Origin: Sphingobacterium corticibacterium
GTDB taxonomy: Bacteria; Bacteroidota; Bacteroidia; Sphingobacteriales; Sphingobacteriaceae
Assembly (NCBI RefSeq): GCF_004208525.1
Contig: NZ_SGIT01000002.1
Coordinates: forward strand, 1,240,001 to 1,304,000
DNA: 64,000 nucleotides
Direction: 5' to 3'
Positions 8,792 through 17,226 of the stretch are shown one piece after another. How positions within the stretch are numbered: position 1 is the stretch's first letter; each line of letters begins with the position of its first letter. The notes beneath the pieces were generated by a model, which worked only from the letters and a program-made list of their open reading frames with translations, was not told the origin of the DNA and searched no databases. A program made the translations under genes and the position numbers.

Positions 8792-9604
8792 TTATTTATT
8801 GCTTTCCTTTCCCAGCTGCACCGCCCTGTCAAACGCGGCATAAGCTGCATCTTTAATCAATTCTTTGACATTATTTTCTTCCATAGAATCTAATGCGGCA
8901 CGCGTAGTTCCTCCTTTAGAGGCCACCCTATCCATCCAATCGGTCGGATTAAGGTCGGAGCTATTAAAGAGTTCCACAGCCCCTTGAAAAGTCTGTGCGA
9001 CCATTAAGCGCGCATCCTTCTCTCTGAAACCCATTTTTACAGCGGCTTCCATCATCGATTCCATAAAATAGAATACATAAGCGGGACCTGAACCGGATAT
9101 GCCGGTAGATTTATCGATTTCCATTTCATTCGCAAGCTTGATGGAGCGGCCCGTCGTGTCGATTAATTTTTCTACCGTGAGTAGTTCCAACCGAGAAACC
9201 TCTTTGGAGCCTATAAACGACGTAAACCCGTGACCAACCTGTGCCGCAAGGTTTGGCATCGCACGTACCACCTTCTTAATATCCATCGCTTCTTGCATAG
9301 TCTTTATCGTGACGCCTGCCATAATGGATACAAAAATCTGATCTGGTTTTTTGTGCGCTTTGATCGCTTCAAAAACTTCATCGCTGTGATAAGGTTTCAC
9401 GGCAATAAATACAATGTCCGCTTTAGGCAAACAATCTTCCAATTTTTCGTAGACATCGAACGTATTCTCTGCTCGTAATTCAGCAATTTTTTCTGCCGAG
9501 TTGTCTAAAATCATTAAATCTTTCTCTTTCAACAAGTCTGATTGGGCCATCCCATGAGCATACGTTAGCCCCATGTTTCCGGCGCCAATTACTAGAATTT
9601 TCAT
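8792..9604 (-). CDS. proC: Pyrroline-5-carboxylate reductase
   Basis: Last step of proline synthesis: NAD(P)H reduction of pyrroline-5-carboxylate. The 270-residue protein begins MKILVIGAGNMGLTYAHGM, a Rossmann GxGxMG motif. It also has AVKPYHSDEVFEAIK, MPNLAAQVGHGFTSF, STGISGSGPAYVFYFMESM and VASKGGTTRAALDSM, all family signatures. The open frame extends 52 codons upstream, but the ATG at 9604 places the dinucleotide motif at the N-terminus as in the family, so that start is preferred. It is followed directly by proB. The 295 bases upstream, to the dehydratase stop at 9900, hold no recognised signal. Confidence 0.95.
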   Translation of the reverse strand: MKILVIGAGNMGLTYAHGMAQSDLLKEKDLMILDNSAEKIAELRAENTFDVYEKLEDCLPKADIVFIAVKPYHSDEVFEAIKAHKKPDQIFVSIMAGVTIKTMQEAMDIKKVVRAMPNLAAQVGHGFTSFIGSKEVSRLELLTVEKLIDTTGRSIKLANEMEIDKSTGISGSGPAYVFYFMESMMEAAVKMGFREKDARLMVAQTFQGAVELFNSSDLNPTDWMDRVASKGGTTRAALDSMEENNVKELIKDAAYAAFDRAVQLGKESNK

Positions 9605-9899
9605 CGTAAAATTTTTTTTTTTAAAATGATCAAGCTTTGCATAAACCAACCTTTCCTTAAAGGCAGCATATACAAGTTTCATCGGATTAAATTTTTGTTG
9701 TAATAACATTAGTTCACACATAACCCCACAAGGAACGTGCTGAAAATTAATACAATGCAAAATAAACTAGGAGATCTTAAAAAAATACGCGACACAACCC
9801 GCTGTCAAGTAGGCATTTATCCTACACATTAACTTTTTTCATATTTTTTCAAATGGGGTAAGTGTCACTCCTGCCAGAATGACTACAAAAGCCGACATG

Positions 9900-10328
9900 C
9901 TATTTTGCAATCACCGTCTTCATGCGAGCGCGTGCGATGATCCTGTCTTTCAGTTTTGTTTCGATTTCAACCAATGTAACGCCCATAAATTCTTGTAGAA
10001 TTGTGATGGCAGAAAAAACGGTTTCTCCTATTACAGGTAGATCCTGAATTTCTACATGCTGCATAGAACCAATATAACCCATCGGTGCATCTTCCCCCTT
10101 CAAGAAATAACTATACCCGGTATGCAATGCAACGGATTGTGCCATATGTTCAAGTAAACCACTTTCTGCCAACATTGCTCCATTAACAAATATATTTCCT
10201 TCACGAACGACAAAAGTCGACACCAGCTCCTTATCGTCATAGCTTTCTAAACTAGACACCATAACAATCGGTGCTCGTTGTGGGATGAGTGATAATAGTT
10301 TTTCGCCCGAAATAGGTAAAGAGATCAT
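9900..10328 (-). CDS. Aryl-polyene hotdog dehydratase-like protein (ApeP-like)
   Basis: A 142-residue hotdog-fold protein resembling 3-hydroxyacyl-ACP dehydratases of aryl-polyene and flexirubin clusters. It has the N-terminal LIPQRAPIVMVSSLES segment and the central-helix motif SGLLEHMAQSVALHTGY, which carries the Glu of the FabZ active site. The His of the FabZ HFPG motif is not visible; NIFVNGAMLAESG stands in that region. It could partner the His-bearing dehydratase at 46932-47306. The ATG at 10328 overlaps the acyltransferase stop by four bases (ATGA), which decides the start over an upstream TTG. Last gene of locus 1. Confidence 0.8.
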   Translation of the reverse strand: MISLPISGEKLLSLIPQRAPIVMVSSLESYDDKELVSTFVVREGNIFVNGAMLAESGLLEHMAQSVALHTGYSYFLKGEDAPMGYIGSMQHVEIQDLPVIGETVFSAITILQEFMGVTLVEIETKLKDRIIARARMKTVIAK

Positions 10329-11197
10329 TTCCAAAAATCAAAAAAGTTAAACCACTGTAGCGGATACTTCCGCAATATACTTTCCACACTGCTTGTGTAA
10401 GCTGCCAGAAAAGATTGTGGATCACGCCGTTTTACATCGATAGCCTTACGTGCATAAAGATGATAGTGAAGTCCGGATTCGCGCATGACATATACAAAAA
10501 TAACAGGAGCAGATAAGCGAGATGCAATACGAAAAGGCCCTGCCGGAAAATGGGCTTCTTCACCAAGCAGAGAAGCAGTGAGCGTTTTAGCACCATCAAA
10601 ATACCGATCGCCGGTGAAGCAAATTAATTGGTTACTGGACAAGGCTTCGTTAATAGCAAAGACATGAGACATATCTTCTTGAATATGGATGAACTTAACA
10701 CTCGGTTTTTCAGAAATACGTTCGATATATTCCTTAATGATTGTGCGTTCTTGATCTGCTGTCACTAGGTTAATCTGAAGATCTAAATCAATATCAGCGA
10801 AAAATTTATCGGCAATTTCAAAGTTTCCCACATGTGCCGAAATGAGAACACCACCGTTTTTATTTGCCAAAACTTCCTTTAACGTATCTATTCCATCAAA
10901 TTCATAGGTAAACCTGTCGCGTAGACCAGAAGAGATAGCCACCTTATCGATGATGGTTTGTCCAAATACAAAGTAGGTTTGATAAACTTTCCAAAATGCT
11001 TTCCAAGCCCCATAACCCTGCCTATGACGCAAATAATAATAAATCGCTCGGAAACTTTTGGGAGAGAAAAGAAAATAATAGAATGCTACAAAAACAAGCA
11101 AGGAGTAGGCGGCTCGAACCCCTAATTTTCTTATTAAAAAGACAAATATCTTATAGCCAAGGAGTGTCCCTTTTGATTTTCCGTCCCATTGGCTCAT
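10325..11197 (-). CDS. LpxL/HtrB-like lysophospholipid acyltransferase
   Basis: A 290-residue membrane-anchored acyltransferase of the lipid A late-acyltransferase family. An N-terminal hydrophobic segment (about 25-48) is followed by ISAHVGNFEIADKFF, the H(x4)E catalytic motif, then CFTGDRYF and FPAGPFRIASRLSAPVIFVY, both typical of the family. Its place between ACP and dehydratase in an aryl-polyene operon suggests that it transfers an acyl or polyene chain from ACP to a lipid or sugar carrier rather than serving lipid A; this is inference. It overlaps the dehydratase by four bases and lies 13 bases after the ACP gene. Confidence 0.85.
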   Translation of the reverse strand: MSQWDGKSKGTLLGYKIFVFLIRKLGVRAAYSLLVFVAFYYFLFSPKSFRAIYYYLRHRQGYGAWKAFWKVYQTYFVFGQTIIDKVAISSGLRDRFTYEFDGIDTLKEVLANKNGGVLISAHVGNFEIADKFFADIDLDLQINLVTADQERTIIKEYIERISEKPSVKFIHIQEDMSHVFAINEALSSNQLICFTGDRYFDGAKTLTASLLGEEAHFPAGPFRIASRLSAPVIFVYVMRESGLHYHLYARKAIDVKRRDPQSFLAAYTSSVESILRKYPLQWFNFFDFWK

Positions 11198-11210
11198 ATT
11201 ACCCTCCGAT

Positions 11211-11462
11211 TTAACTCCTTATCGTCATTTTTTGTTCTACGACGTTATAGAAATCCTGGAACGTAACTACTTCATCAAAATCCGCCTCAACGAGTTTAAC
11301 TCCAAAATTAGATTCGATAATAACAACCAAATCTACATAGTCTAAACTATCCAGATCAAGAGATTCTTTTAAAGACGCTTCCGGACTGATAATCTCCTCA
11401 TCTACTTCAAACTCTTCCACCAAGATTTCATTTATCTTTTGATATATACTCGCTTTATCCAT
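11211..11462 (-). CDS. Acyl carrier protein, aryl-polyene locus 1
   Basis: An 83-residue acidic four-helix carrier. The phosphopantetheine attachment serine is in LDLDSLDYVDLV, the DSL motif. The frame is open 24 codons further upstream, but that would run deep into the ketosynthase gene; the ATG at 11462 gives a normal ACP length and overlaps the ketosynthase stop by eight bases. It would carry the growing polyene made by the adjacent ketosynthase, ketoreductase and dehydratase. A second ACP is encoded in locus 2 at 51567-51827. Confidence 0.93.
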   Translation of the reverse strand: MDKASIYQKINEILVEEFEVDEEIISPEASLKESLDLDSLDYVDLVVIIESNFGVKLVEADFDEVVTFQDFYNVVEQKMTIRS

Positions 11463-12681
11463 CGTTAAATTTCTTGACCACCAACGCGGAATTGGTTCCA
11501 CCAAATCCGAAAGAATTAGACAAATATATATCAAATTCTTGTTTTATGGTGTGGGAAACAAAATTTAATTCGCTGATATCATCATCCGGTTCTTCCAAAT
11601 TAATATTTGGGGCGATGAACCCATGCTGCATCATCAAGGTAGAATATACTATCTCCGACGCACCCGCCATCCAACACTCATGTCCTGTCATGGATTTTGT
11701 AGAACTAACATAGGGTCTATTCCCAAATACTTCTAAAATAGCCTTTGCTTCATTTGCATCACCAATTGGGGTTGATGTGGCATGTGCGTTGATATAGGCA
11801 ATATCTCCAGCCCGTATATTGGCCTGCTCGAGTGCTCGTCGCATCGCTTTCGCAGGCCCTTCGATGTTAGGGGTTGATATATGGCCTCCATTGGAAGAAA
11901 AACCATAACCTATTATTTCTGCGATGACAGGTGCGCCCCTATTTACAGCCGATTCATAACTCTCCAATATGACTGTTGCTGCTCCGCCACTAGGCACCAA
12001 TCCAGTACGTCTTTTGTCAAAAGGTCTTGATGCTTGTTGTGGGTGGCTAATATCAGTCGCAAAGACACCTAAACCATCAAAACTAGCCATAGCATAAGGG
12101 TTGATTTCCTGTGCTCCTCCACAAATAATCATATCCTGCAATCCTTGCTGGATAAACATATAACCTAGGCCGATAGCGTGCGAACCACTAGCACAGGCAG
12201 CACTAATCGTCATATTAATTCCCGACAATCCGAAAATTGTGGCCAAATTCATCGTGACGGTAGAATTCATCGATTTAAAGATTGCTCCAGAACCAATGAG
12301 CTGAGTGTCTTTCTTTTCTCGCACGATATCTGTGGCCTCGATAACCGCCTTGGAAACACTGTCGTTTCCAAACAGAATGCCTACCTCTCGCTTACCAAGA
12401 TCTTCTTCTCGCAAATTCGCCTGATCTAACGCCTCCATTGTTGCCATATAAGCATACTCTGACTCCTCCCCCATACTGATACGTTGGCGCCTGCTGAGCA
12501 CTCTCTTTAAATCGGGTGCAGGCACCACGCCCGTCAACGGAGATTGAAACCCAAAGGTTAATCGGGCTTCATCAATCACAATACCGGATTTACCTTCAAA
12601 AAGTGATTGCCTGACCTCTTCCAAATTCTTACCGATACAAGAATAGATACCCATTCCCGTAATGACTACACGTTTCCTCAT
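11455..12681 (-). CDS. Beta-ketoacyl-ACP synthase, FabF-like, aryl-polyene locus 1
   Basis: A 408-residue condensing enzyme that extends an acyl chain with malonyl-ACP. The Cys-His-His triad is complete: Cys163 in AACASGSHAIG, His300 in NAHATSTPIGD and His334 in MTGHECWMAGASE. It therefore should be an active ketosynthase, unlike the chain-length-factor-like protein of locus 2. The gene lies 9 bases after the ketoreductase and overlaps the ACP by eight bases. It resembles the stand-alone ketosynthase of flexirubin and aryl-polyene clusters; its exact step, initiation or elongation, cannot be told from sequence. Confidence 0.92.
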   Translation of the reverse strand: MRKRVVITGMGIYSCIGKNLEEVRQSLFEGKSGIVIDEARLTFGFQSPLTGVVPAPDLKRVLSRRQRISMGEESEYAYMATMEALDQANLREEDLGKREVGILFGNDSVSKAVIEATDIVREKKDTQLIGSGAIFKSMNSTVTMNLATIFGLSGINMTISAACASGSHAIGLGYMFIQQGLQDMIICGGAQEINPYAMASFDGLGVFATDISHPQQASRPFDKRRTGLVPSGGAATVILESYESAVNRGAPVIAEIIGYGFSSNGGHISTPNIEGPAKAMRRALEQANIRAGDIAYINAHATSTPIGDANEAKAILEVFGNRPYVSSTKSMTGHECWMAGASEIVYSTLMMQHGFIAPNINLEEPDDDISELNFVSHTIKQEFDIYLSNSFGFGGTNSALVVKKFNDG

Positions 12682-12690
12682 CTTACAACC

Positions 12691-13422
12691 CTAAGCATAA
12701 ATTCCACCATTTATATTGATAATTTCTCCAGTGATATAACTGGCTTTCTTGGAGGCCAGAAAACAAACCAGATCAGCGACCTCTTCTGCTTCACCGAATC
12801 GGTTTGCGGGAATAATTTTTCTCAATTCTTTTTCATCCATTTCTGCTGTCATGTCTGAACGGATAAAACCGGGAGCAACAGCATTGACAGTGATGTTTCT
12901 CTTTCCAATTTCTTGTGCCAATGCTTTTGTAGCACCCACAAGGCCAGCCTTCGCCGCCGAATAGTTAACTTGTCCTGCGGTTCCCTTAACGCCCGATACC
13001 GAAACGATATTAATAATTCGACCGTATCGTTGACGTAATAATTTCTGGATAAAAAAATGTGTCACGTTATAAAAGCCCTGCAACGAAACGTCTAGCACAG
13101 AAGACCAATCTTCCGGAGACATCCACATGAACAGACCATCTCTCGCAATACCTGCATTATTGACAATGACCTCCACGATCGCTTCAGGATGATGATCACT
13201 CCATCGTTGTAATGCTTGCTTTACATCGGTTAAGTCTCCAACATTAAACTTAATAATCTCACCTGTTGCACCCTCATCTTTCAATGCGGCTAATGTTTCT
13301 TTAGCGGCTTCTTCATTCCCCTGATAATTAATCAACACATGGTATCCCAATTCGACCGCTAACTTTTTACAGATTGCCCGTCCGATACCCCTTGACCCAC
13401 CTGTTACTACTGCACACTTCAT
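12691..13422 (-). CDS. 3-ketoacyl-ACP reductase, FabG-like
   Basis: A 243-residue short-chain dehydrogenase that reduces the beta-keto group after each condensation. Visible motifs are TGGSRGIGRAI (NADPH site), NNAGIARDGLF, the catalytic Ser in IVSVSGVKGTAG, the YSAAKAG (YxxxK) motif, and a C-terminal SYITGEIININGGIYA. Its place between the ammonia-lyase and a ketosynthase in the locus 1 operon indicates the polyene ketoreductase (ApeQ-like role) rather than the housekeeping FabG. Its ATG at 13422 is one base before the ammonia-lyase stop at 13424, a very tight join. Confidence 0.92.
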   Translation of the reverse strand: MKCAVVTGGSRGIGRAICKKLAVELGYHVLINYQGNEEAAKETLAALKDEGATGEIIKFNVGDLTDVKQALQRWSDHHPEAIVEVIVNNAGIARDGLFMWMSPEDWSSVLDVSLQGFYNVTHFFIQKLLRQRYGRIINIVSVSGVKGTAGQVNYSAAKAGLVGATKALAQEIGKRNITVNAVAPGFIRSDMTAEMDEKELRKIIPANRFGEAEEVADLVCFLASKKASYITGEIININGGIYA

Positions 13423-13423
13423 A

Positions 13424-14941
13424 TTAGTTCATTAAATATTCTTTAACCTGCTGAATGGCAGGATAAAGCGGTTTGTCATCCGAAAAGGCGGGGATAATCT
13501 CGCTGATCTCATCGTACACCGCTTTTGTTTTTGAAGATACTAAATTTTGGTAATTTAAAATATCAATTGCTTGTCTCACAGCGATAATTTGCACAGCAAG
13601 TACCTCAAATGCATTCACGATCACACGATTCGCTATCACCGCAGCATTTGTTCCCATACTTACAATATCTTGATTATCGTTGTTATTCGGAATACTGTGT
13701 ACATACATGGAAGTGGAAAGTGTTTGGTTTTCCGCGGTAGTAGAGGTAGCCGTAAATTGGGCACCCTGCATCCCAAAATTAAAACCAAGCTTACCCATAT
13801 TCACGAACGGCGGTAGTAATCCATTGATTTTAGCATTCATAAGATAGTTTAACTGCCGTTCCGATAGCATCGTCAATCGCGTAATAGCTAACTTCAGCTT
13901 ATCCATTTCCAAGGAGATATAGTCGCCATGAAAATTCCCGCCATGATATACATTTTGGTCTTCCACCGAAATAATCGGATTGTCACTTACAGAGTTCAGC
14001 TCATCCTCCAGGATTTTCCCTGCTTGCTCAATGGTCTCCAAAATCGGCCCTAAAATCTGTGGGACACAACGTAACGAATAATACTCTTGCACTTTATCTT
14101 TAAAAACGTCTTCCTGATTATTCCCCGAATATAAATCGTCTTCTCGCTTTTTTATCAATTGACTATCCATCAGATGCTCCTGCATAAGAGCGGCAACCCG
14201 GTTTTGTCCAACATGTAACTTTACCGTATTCAAGCTCGGAGAATAATGGTCGTCATGCGCCTTAACAATTTCATTCATCGCACAAGAAAGCCAAATTGAC
14301 CAGTCAAGCAGTTTAGATGCATAACAATAATTGACGATGCCAATGCCTGTCATTACAGATGTGCCGTTAATCAGCGATAGCCCTTCGCGTACGACCACCT
14401 CAATAGGTTTTAATCCCTCTTCTTCGAAAACGGCCATTGTAGGTCTACGTTCATTTTCATAGATCACCTCCCCTTCTCCAATTAACACCAGCGCCAAATG
14501 CGCGAGCTGCACCAAATCACCACTTGCACCCACGCCACCATGTGCAAAAATGACGGGTATAATATTTCGATTAATTAATTCTTTAAGCAGTTCAATAACA
14601 CTTGCGTGCACACCAGATTTCCCTTTAGAGAGATTTGTCAAACGCGTCAGCATGGCTGCTTTTACATGGAGTAGTGACAAAACATCACCCGTTCCCGCTG
14701 CGTGGCTACGGATCAAATTGTATTGCAACTGGTTCGTGTCTTCATTTTGTATACGATATTGTGCCATCGGTCCAAACCCGGTATTCACACCATAGATTAC
14801 TCTATTCGCAGCAAATTCTTTTAGGAAAGTATGGCTTTCTTCTACTACTCGGAGCACCTCCGGTTCTATATCAAGAGATTCACCTTTAAATATAATCTCA
14901 TAAAACTGAGACAATGTTAATTTTTTATCTACCGAAATCAT
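13424..14941 (-). CDS. Aromatic amino acid ammonia-lyase, probably tyrosine ammonia-lyase
   Basis: A 505-residue lyase of the histidine/phenylalanine/tyrosine ammonia-lyase family. The Ala139-Ser140-Gly141 triad in GGVGASGDLVQLAH forms the MIO cofactor. The substrate-selecting loop reads NLIRSHAAGTG, with His80 as in tyrosine and histidine enzymes rather than the Phe of phenylalanine lyases. From memory the protein closely resembles the flexirubin-cluster tyrosine ammonia-lyase of Flavobacterium johnsoniae (GVNTGFGPMAQYRI, YSLRCVPQILGP, SIPNNNDNQDIVSMGTN). It would convert tyrosine to p-coumarate, the aryl starter, for activation by the ligase at 39268-40560. First gene of the locus 1 operon, divergent from the flavoprotein. 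Confidence 0.9.
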   Translation of the reverse strand: MISVDKKLTLSQFYEIIFKGESLDIEPEVLRVVEESHTFLKEFAANRVIYGVNTGFGPMAQYRIQNEDTNQLQYNLIRSHAAGTGDVLSLLHVKAAMLTRLTNLSKGKSGVHASVIELLKELINRNIIPVIFAHGGVGASGDLVQLAHLALVLIGEGEVIYENERRPTMAVFEEEGLKPIEVVVREGLSLINGTSVMTGIGIVNYCYASKLLDWSIWLSCAMNEIVKAHDDHYSPSLNTVKLHVGQNRVAALMQEHLMDSQLIKKREDDLYSGNNQEDVFKDKVQEYYSLRCVPQILGPILETIEQAGKILEDELNSVSDNPIISVEDQNVYHGGNFHGDYISLEMDKLKLAITRLTMLSERQLNYLMNAKINGLLPPFVNMGKLGFNFGMQGAQFTATSTTAENQTLSTSMYVHSIPNNNDNQDIVSMGTNAAVIANRVIVNAFEVLAVQIIAVRQAIDILNYQNLVSSKTKAVYDEISEIIPAFSDDKPLYPAIQQVKEYLMN

Positions 14942-14999
14942 GTATGCCTATATTCTTCACTAATTTTTATTTACCATCAAAAAGCACAGATTTTACTGC

Positions 15000-15007
15000 T
15001 ATTTTTG
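15000..15007 (+). promoter_or_regulatory. Putative -7 box for the halogenase-like gene
   Basis: TATTTTTG matches TAnnTTTG and lies 73 bases before the ATG at 15081. No good -33 TTG is visible. It faces the box at 15036-15043 used for the divergent locus 1 operon, so the two transcripts would overlap at their starts. Confidence 0.35.
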
Positions 15008-15035
15008 TAGGGGCAATATCGTATCGAGCCGTTTG

Positions 15036-15043
15036 CAAAAATA
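15036..15043 (-). promoter_or_regulatory. Putative -7 box for aryl-polyene locus 1
   Basis: On the minus strand it reads TATTTTTG, matching TAnnTTTG, about 95 bases before the ammonia-lyase ATG at 14941. A -33 TTG at the usual spacing was not found. Confidence 0.35.
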
Positions 15044-15080
15044 CTATAATTTAATTTTAATTTACTTAATTCATCAAGCT

Positions 15081-16316
15081 ATGCATGTCGAGGAAGTAGA
15101 TATTTTAATTATCGGTGCGGGACCTTCGGGTTGTGTTGCCGCGGGTTATTTAGAACAACAAGATGTTCATATCAAAGTTATCGAAAAATCCAAATTCCCT
15201 CGTCTGGTTGTAGGCGAGAGTCTTATTCCACGCGTCATGGATCATTTCGACGAAGCCGGACTGTTGCCTGCGCTACAAGCTCAAAATTTCCAAAAGAAGC
15301 CTGGTGCACGCTTTATTCGAGGCGAGGTCATTAGCATCTTTGATTTTGGCGACAAATTTGGAGAAGGGTGGAATTGGACCTGGCAAGTGCCGCGGGCAGA
15401 TTTTGATAACATCATGACACAAGAACTGCAACGAAGGCATGTAGATATTGCTTTTGAGACAGCTGTTACGGCGATTGAATTTGATGGAACCGACTCTTTG
15501 ACTACTATTCAAGACAAGGAGGGAAACCGCTCACAAATAAAAGCCAAATTTGTCATCGATGCTAGTGGATATGGGCGTGTACTTCCCCGCCTGTTGCACT
15601 TGGACAAACCATCACAGCTAAACCCACATTCTGCGATCTTCTCTCATGTAAAAGACATTAATCGCCCCGAAGGTATAGAAGGCACACAAATTTCATTTGA
15701 TGTATTAGATAGAGAAGTGTGGTTATGGGTCATTCCTTTCTCTAATGGGATGACAAGCTTGGGTATCGTTGCACACACGGATTTTATCGAGCAGCTGAAG
15801 GGAAACGACGGGACGGCAGAAGCCCTAAAAAGAGCGATTAAGCTGTCCGATTTTTATGTAAAGCGTTTTGCGGATACAGACTTCGAGTTCGAACCTGTTC
15901 ATCTCAAAAACTATTCTGCTGCTGTCTCCAAAATGTTTGGGGATGGATTCGTACTAACGGGCAATAGCGCAGAATTTTTAGATCCGGTATTTTCCTCCGG
16001 TGTATGCTTTGCGACAGAATCGGGCATTCTTTCTGCGAAACTAGCCTACCGGCAATTACAAGGAGAAAAGGTTAACTGGCAGGTGGAATATGCTGATTAT
16101 ATGCAACGCGGTATTAGTGTCTTTACGACTTACGTAAAAGAATGGTATACGGGTAATCTACAAACGCTTTTCTTCCACCGTCCTGAAAACCTAGATGTCA
16201 AGCGTAAAATATGTGCTGTGCTAGCTGGTTACGTTTGGAACGACGAGAATCCGTTTGTCAAGAAACATGACCGGGTAATACGCACGTTGGCGTATATGTT
16301 AGAAAATAATCCTTAA
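15081..16316 (+). CDS. FAD-dependent oxidoreductase of the flavin halogenase family
   Basis: A 411-residue flavoprotein. The dinucleotide-binding motif GAGPSGCVAAGYL is at residues 12-24, VVGESLIPRVMDHF corresponds to the halogenase VGE(A/S)xxP region, and WLWVIP at about 214-219 fits the WxWxIP motif of flavin-dependent halogenases. A GNSAEFLDPVFSSGV segment fits the FAD-binding C-part. Similar proteins occur in flexirubin clusters, and some flexirubins carry chlorine. The frame is open 16 codons further upstream, but the ATG at 15081 gives the normal short lead into the Rossmann fold. Whether it halogenates, hydroxylates or desaturates is unknown. Its stop overlaps that of the convergent repeat protein. 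Confidence 0.85.
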   Translation: MHVEEVDILIIGAGPSGCVAAGYLEQQDVHIKVIEKSKFPRLVVGESLIPRVMDHFDEAGLLPALQAQNFQKKPGARFIRGEVISIFDFGDKFGEGWNWTWQVPRADFDNIMTQELQRRHVDIAFETAVTAIEFDGTDSLTTIQDKEGNRSQIKAKFVIDASGYGRVLPRLLHLDKPSQLNPHSAIFSHVKDINRPEGIEGTQISFDVLDREVWLWVIPFSNGMTSLGIVAHTDFIEQLKGNDGTAEALKRAIKLSDFYVKRFADTDFEFEPVHLKNYSAAVSKMFGDGFVLTGNSAEFLDPVFSSGVCFATESGILSAKLAYRQLQGEKVNWQVEYADYMQRGISVFTTYVKEWYTGNLQTLFFHRPENLDVKRKICAVLAGYVWNDENPFVKKHDRVIRTLAYMLENNP

Positions 16317-17212
16317 TCGCCTTCCTCTGTTTTAGGTGGTTGTGTTTTGGTCACACCAGCCTTGAATCTCGGCTTGAAACCCACAGGTTTACTCGATGGC
16401 GCTTCCGGTTCTACCGGTTTGGCTTCCTCTTCTTTCGGTCTCTCCGGTTCCGCAGCTTTGGTCACGCCCGCCTTAAACCTCGGCTTGAAGCCGGATGGTT
16501 TGCTTGAAGGAGTTTCCGGTTCCACCGGCTTGGTTTCCTCTTCTTTCGGTCTCTCCGGTTCTGCAGCTTTGGTCACGCCAGCTTTGAATCTCGGCTTGAA
16601 GCCGGCTGGTTTGCTTGAAGGAGTTCCCGGTTCCACCGGCTTGGTTTCCTCTTCTTTCGGTCTCTCCGGTTCTGCAGCTTTGGTCACGCCAGCTTTGAAT
16701 CTCGGCTTGAAGCCGGCTGGTTTGCTTGAAGGAGTTTCCGGTTCCACCGGCTTGGTTTCCTCTTCTTTCGGTCTCTCCGGTTCCGCAGCTTTCGTAGCGC
16801 CCGCCTTAAACCTCGGCTTGAAGCCGGATGGTTTGCTTGAAGGAGTTTCCGGTTCCACCGGCTTGGTTTCCTCTTCTTTCGATTTCTCCGGTTCCGCAGC
16901 TTTCGTAGCACCCGCCTTAAACCTCGGCTTGAAGCCGGATGGCTTACTCGAAGGAGCTACTGGTATTGCCGGATCTGAAGACAACTCCTCTAATATCTCC
17001 GCAGAAACAGTTTGATCTCTAACCACTGCCTCCTCTTCGATCAACGCGTACTGCTTTCGTAATTTATTAAACCAAAACTTCTTGGTGTGATCGAAACTTT
17101 TCTCCCCCATTTGAGTATAATGCTGCCTAAACTCATCATACAGCACACGATTATCACCCTGCAATTGTGATAAGTCTATTTTCTTTTTGGCAAAAAAATC
17201 CTCAAATGTCAT
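16313..17212 (-). CDS. Lys/Pro/Glu-rich tandem-repeat protein of unknown function
   Basis: A 299-residue soluble protein without signal peptide or membrane segment. Residues 1-87 form a charged, probably helical domain (FDHTKKFWFNKLRKQYALIE). From residue 88 there are five near-identical 37-residue repeats and a sixth partial one, each with SSKP(S/A/V)GFKPRFKAG(A/V)TK followed by an acidic stretch containing EEETKPVEPETP. Each repeat thus joins a basic-aromatic patch to an acidic-proline linker and is expected to be disordered. Not recognised as a known family. It follows yebC by 14 bases and is probably co-transcribed with it, and may bind nucleic acid or ribosome through the basic patches (inference). 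The strong repeat identity argues for recent expansion. Confidence 0.7.
   Translation of the reverse strand: MTFEDFFAKKKIDLSQLQGDNRVLYDEFRQHYTQMGEKSFDHTKKFWFNKLRKQYALIEEEAVVRDQTVSAEILEELSSDPAIPVAPSSKPSGFKPRFKAGATKAAEPEKSKEEETKPVEPETPSSKPSGFKPRFKAGATKAAEPERPKEEETKPVEPETPSSKPAGFKPRFKAGVTKAAEPERPKEEETKPVEPGTPSSKPAGFKPRFKAGVTKAAEPERPKEEETKPVEPETPSSKPSGFKPRFKAGVTKAAEPERPKEEEAKPVEPEAPSSKPVGFKPRFKAGVTKTQPPKTEEGD
16316..16951 (-). repeat. Five and a half tandem 111-bp coding repeats
   Basis: The DNA behind residues 88-299 of the repeat protein consists of 111-bp units, for example around 16410-16520 and 16521-16631, differing at only a few positions. Because they are in frame, copy number can change without breaking the gene. 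The complementary strand also stays open through the repeats, which produces a false antisense frame at 16347-17015. Confidence 0.9.
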
Positions 17213-17226
17213 ACTATTCCACTCCT

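Noticed and set aside
9605..9760. N-terminal extension of proC by 52 codons
   Set aside because: It would place the Rossmann motif far from the N-terminus, unlike all family members; the ATG at 9604 fits.
16316..16951. Tandem repeats considered as a CRISPR array
   Set aside because: Units are contiguous 111-bp coding repeats without unique spacers, and no cas genes are nearby.
16347..17015. A 222-codon plus-strand open frame with Gly/Leu/Ser-rich repeats
   Set aside because: It is the complement of the 111-bp repeats of the minus-strand gene; the repeat period keeps the antisense frame open. The minus-strand product has a unique N-terminal domain and operon context.
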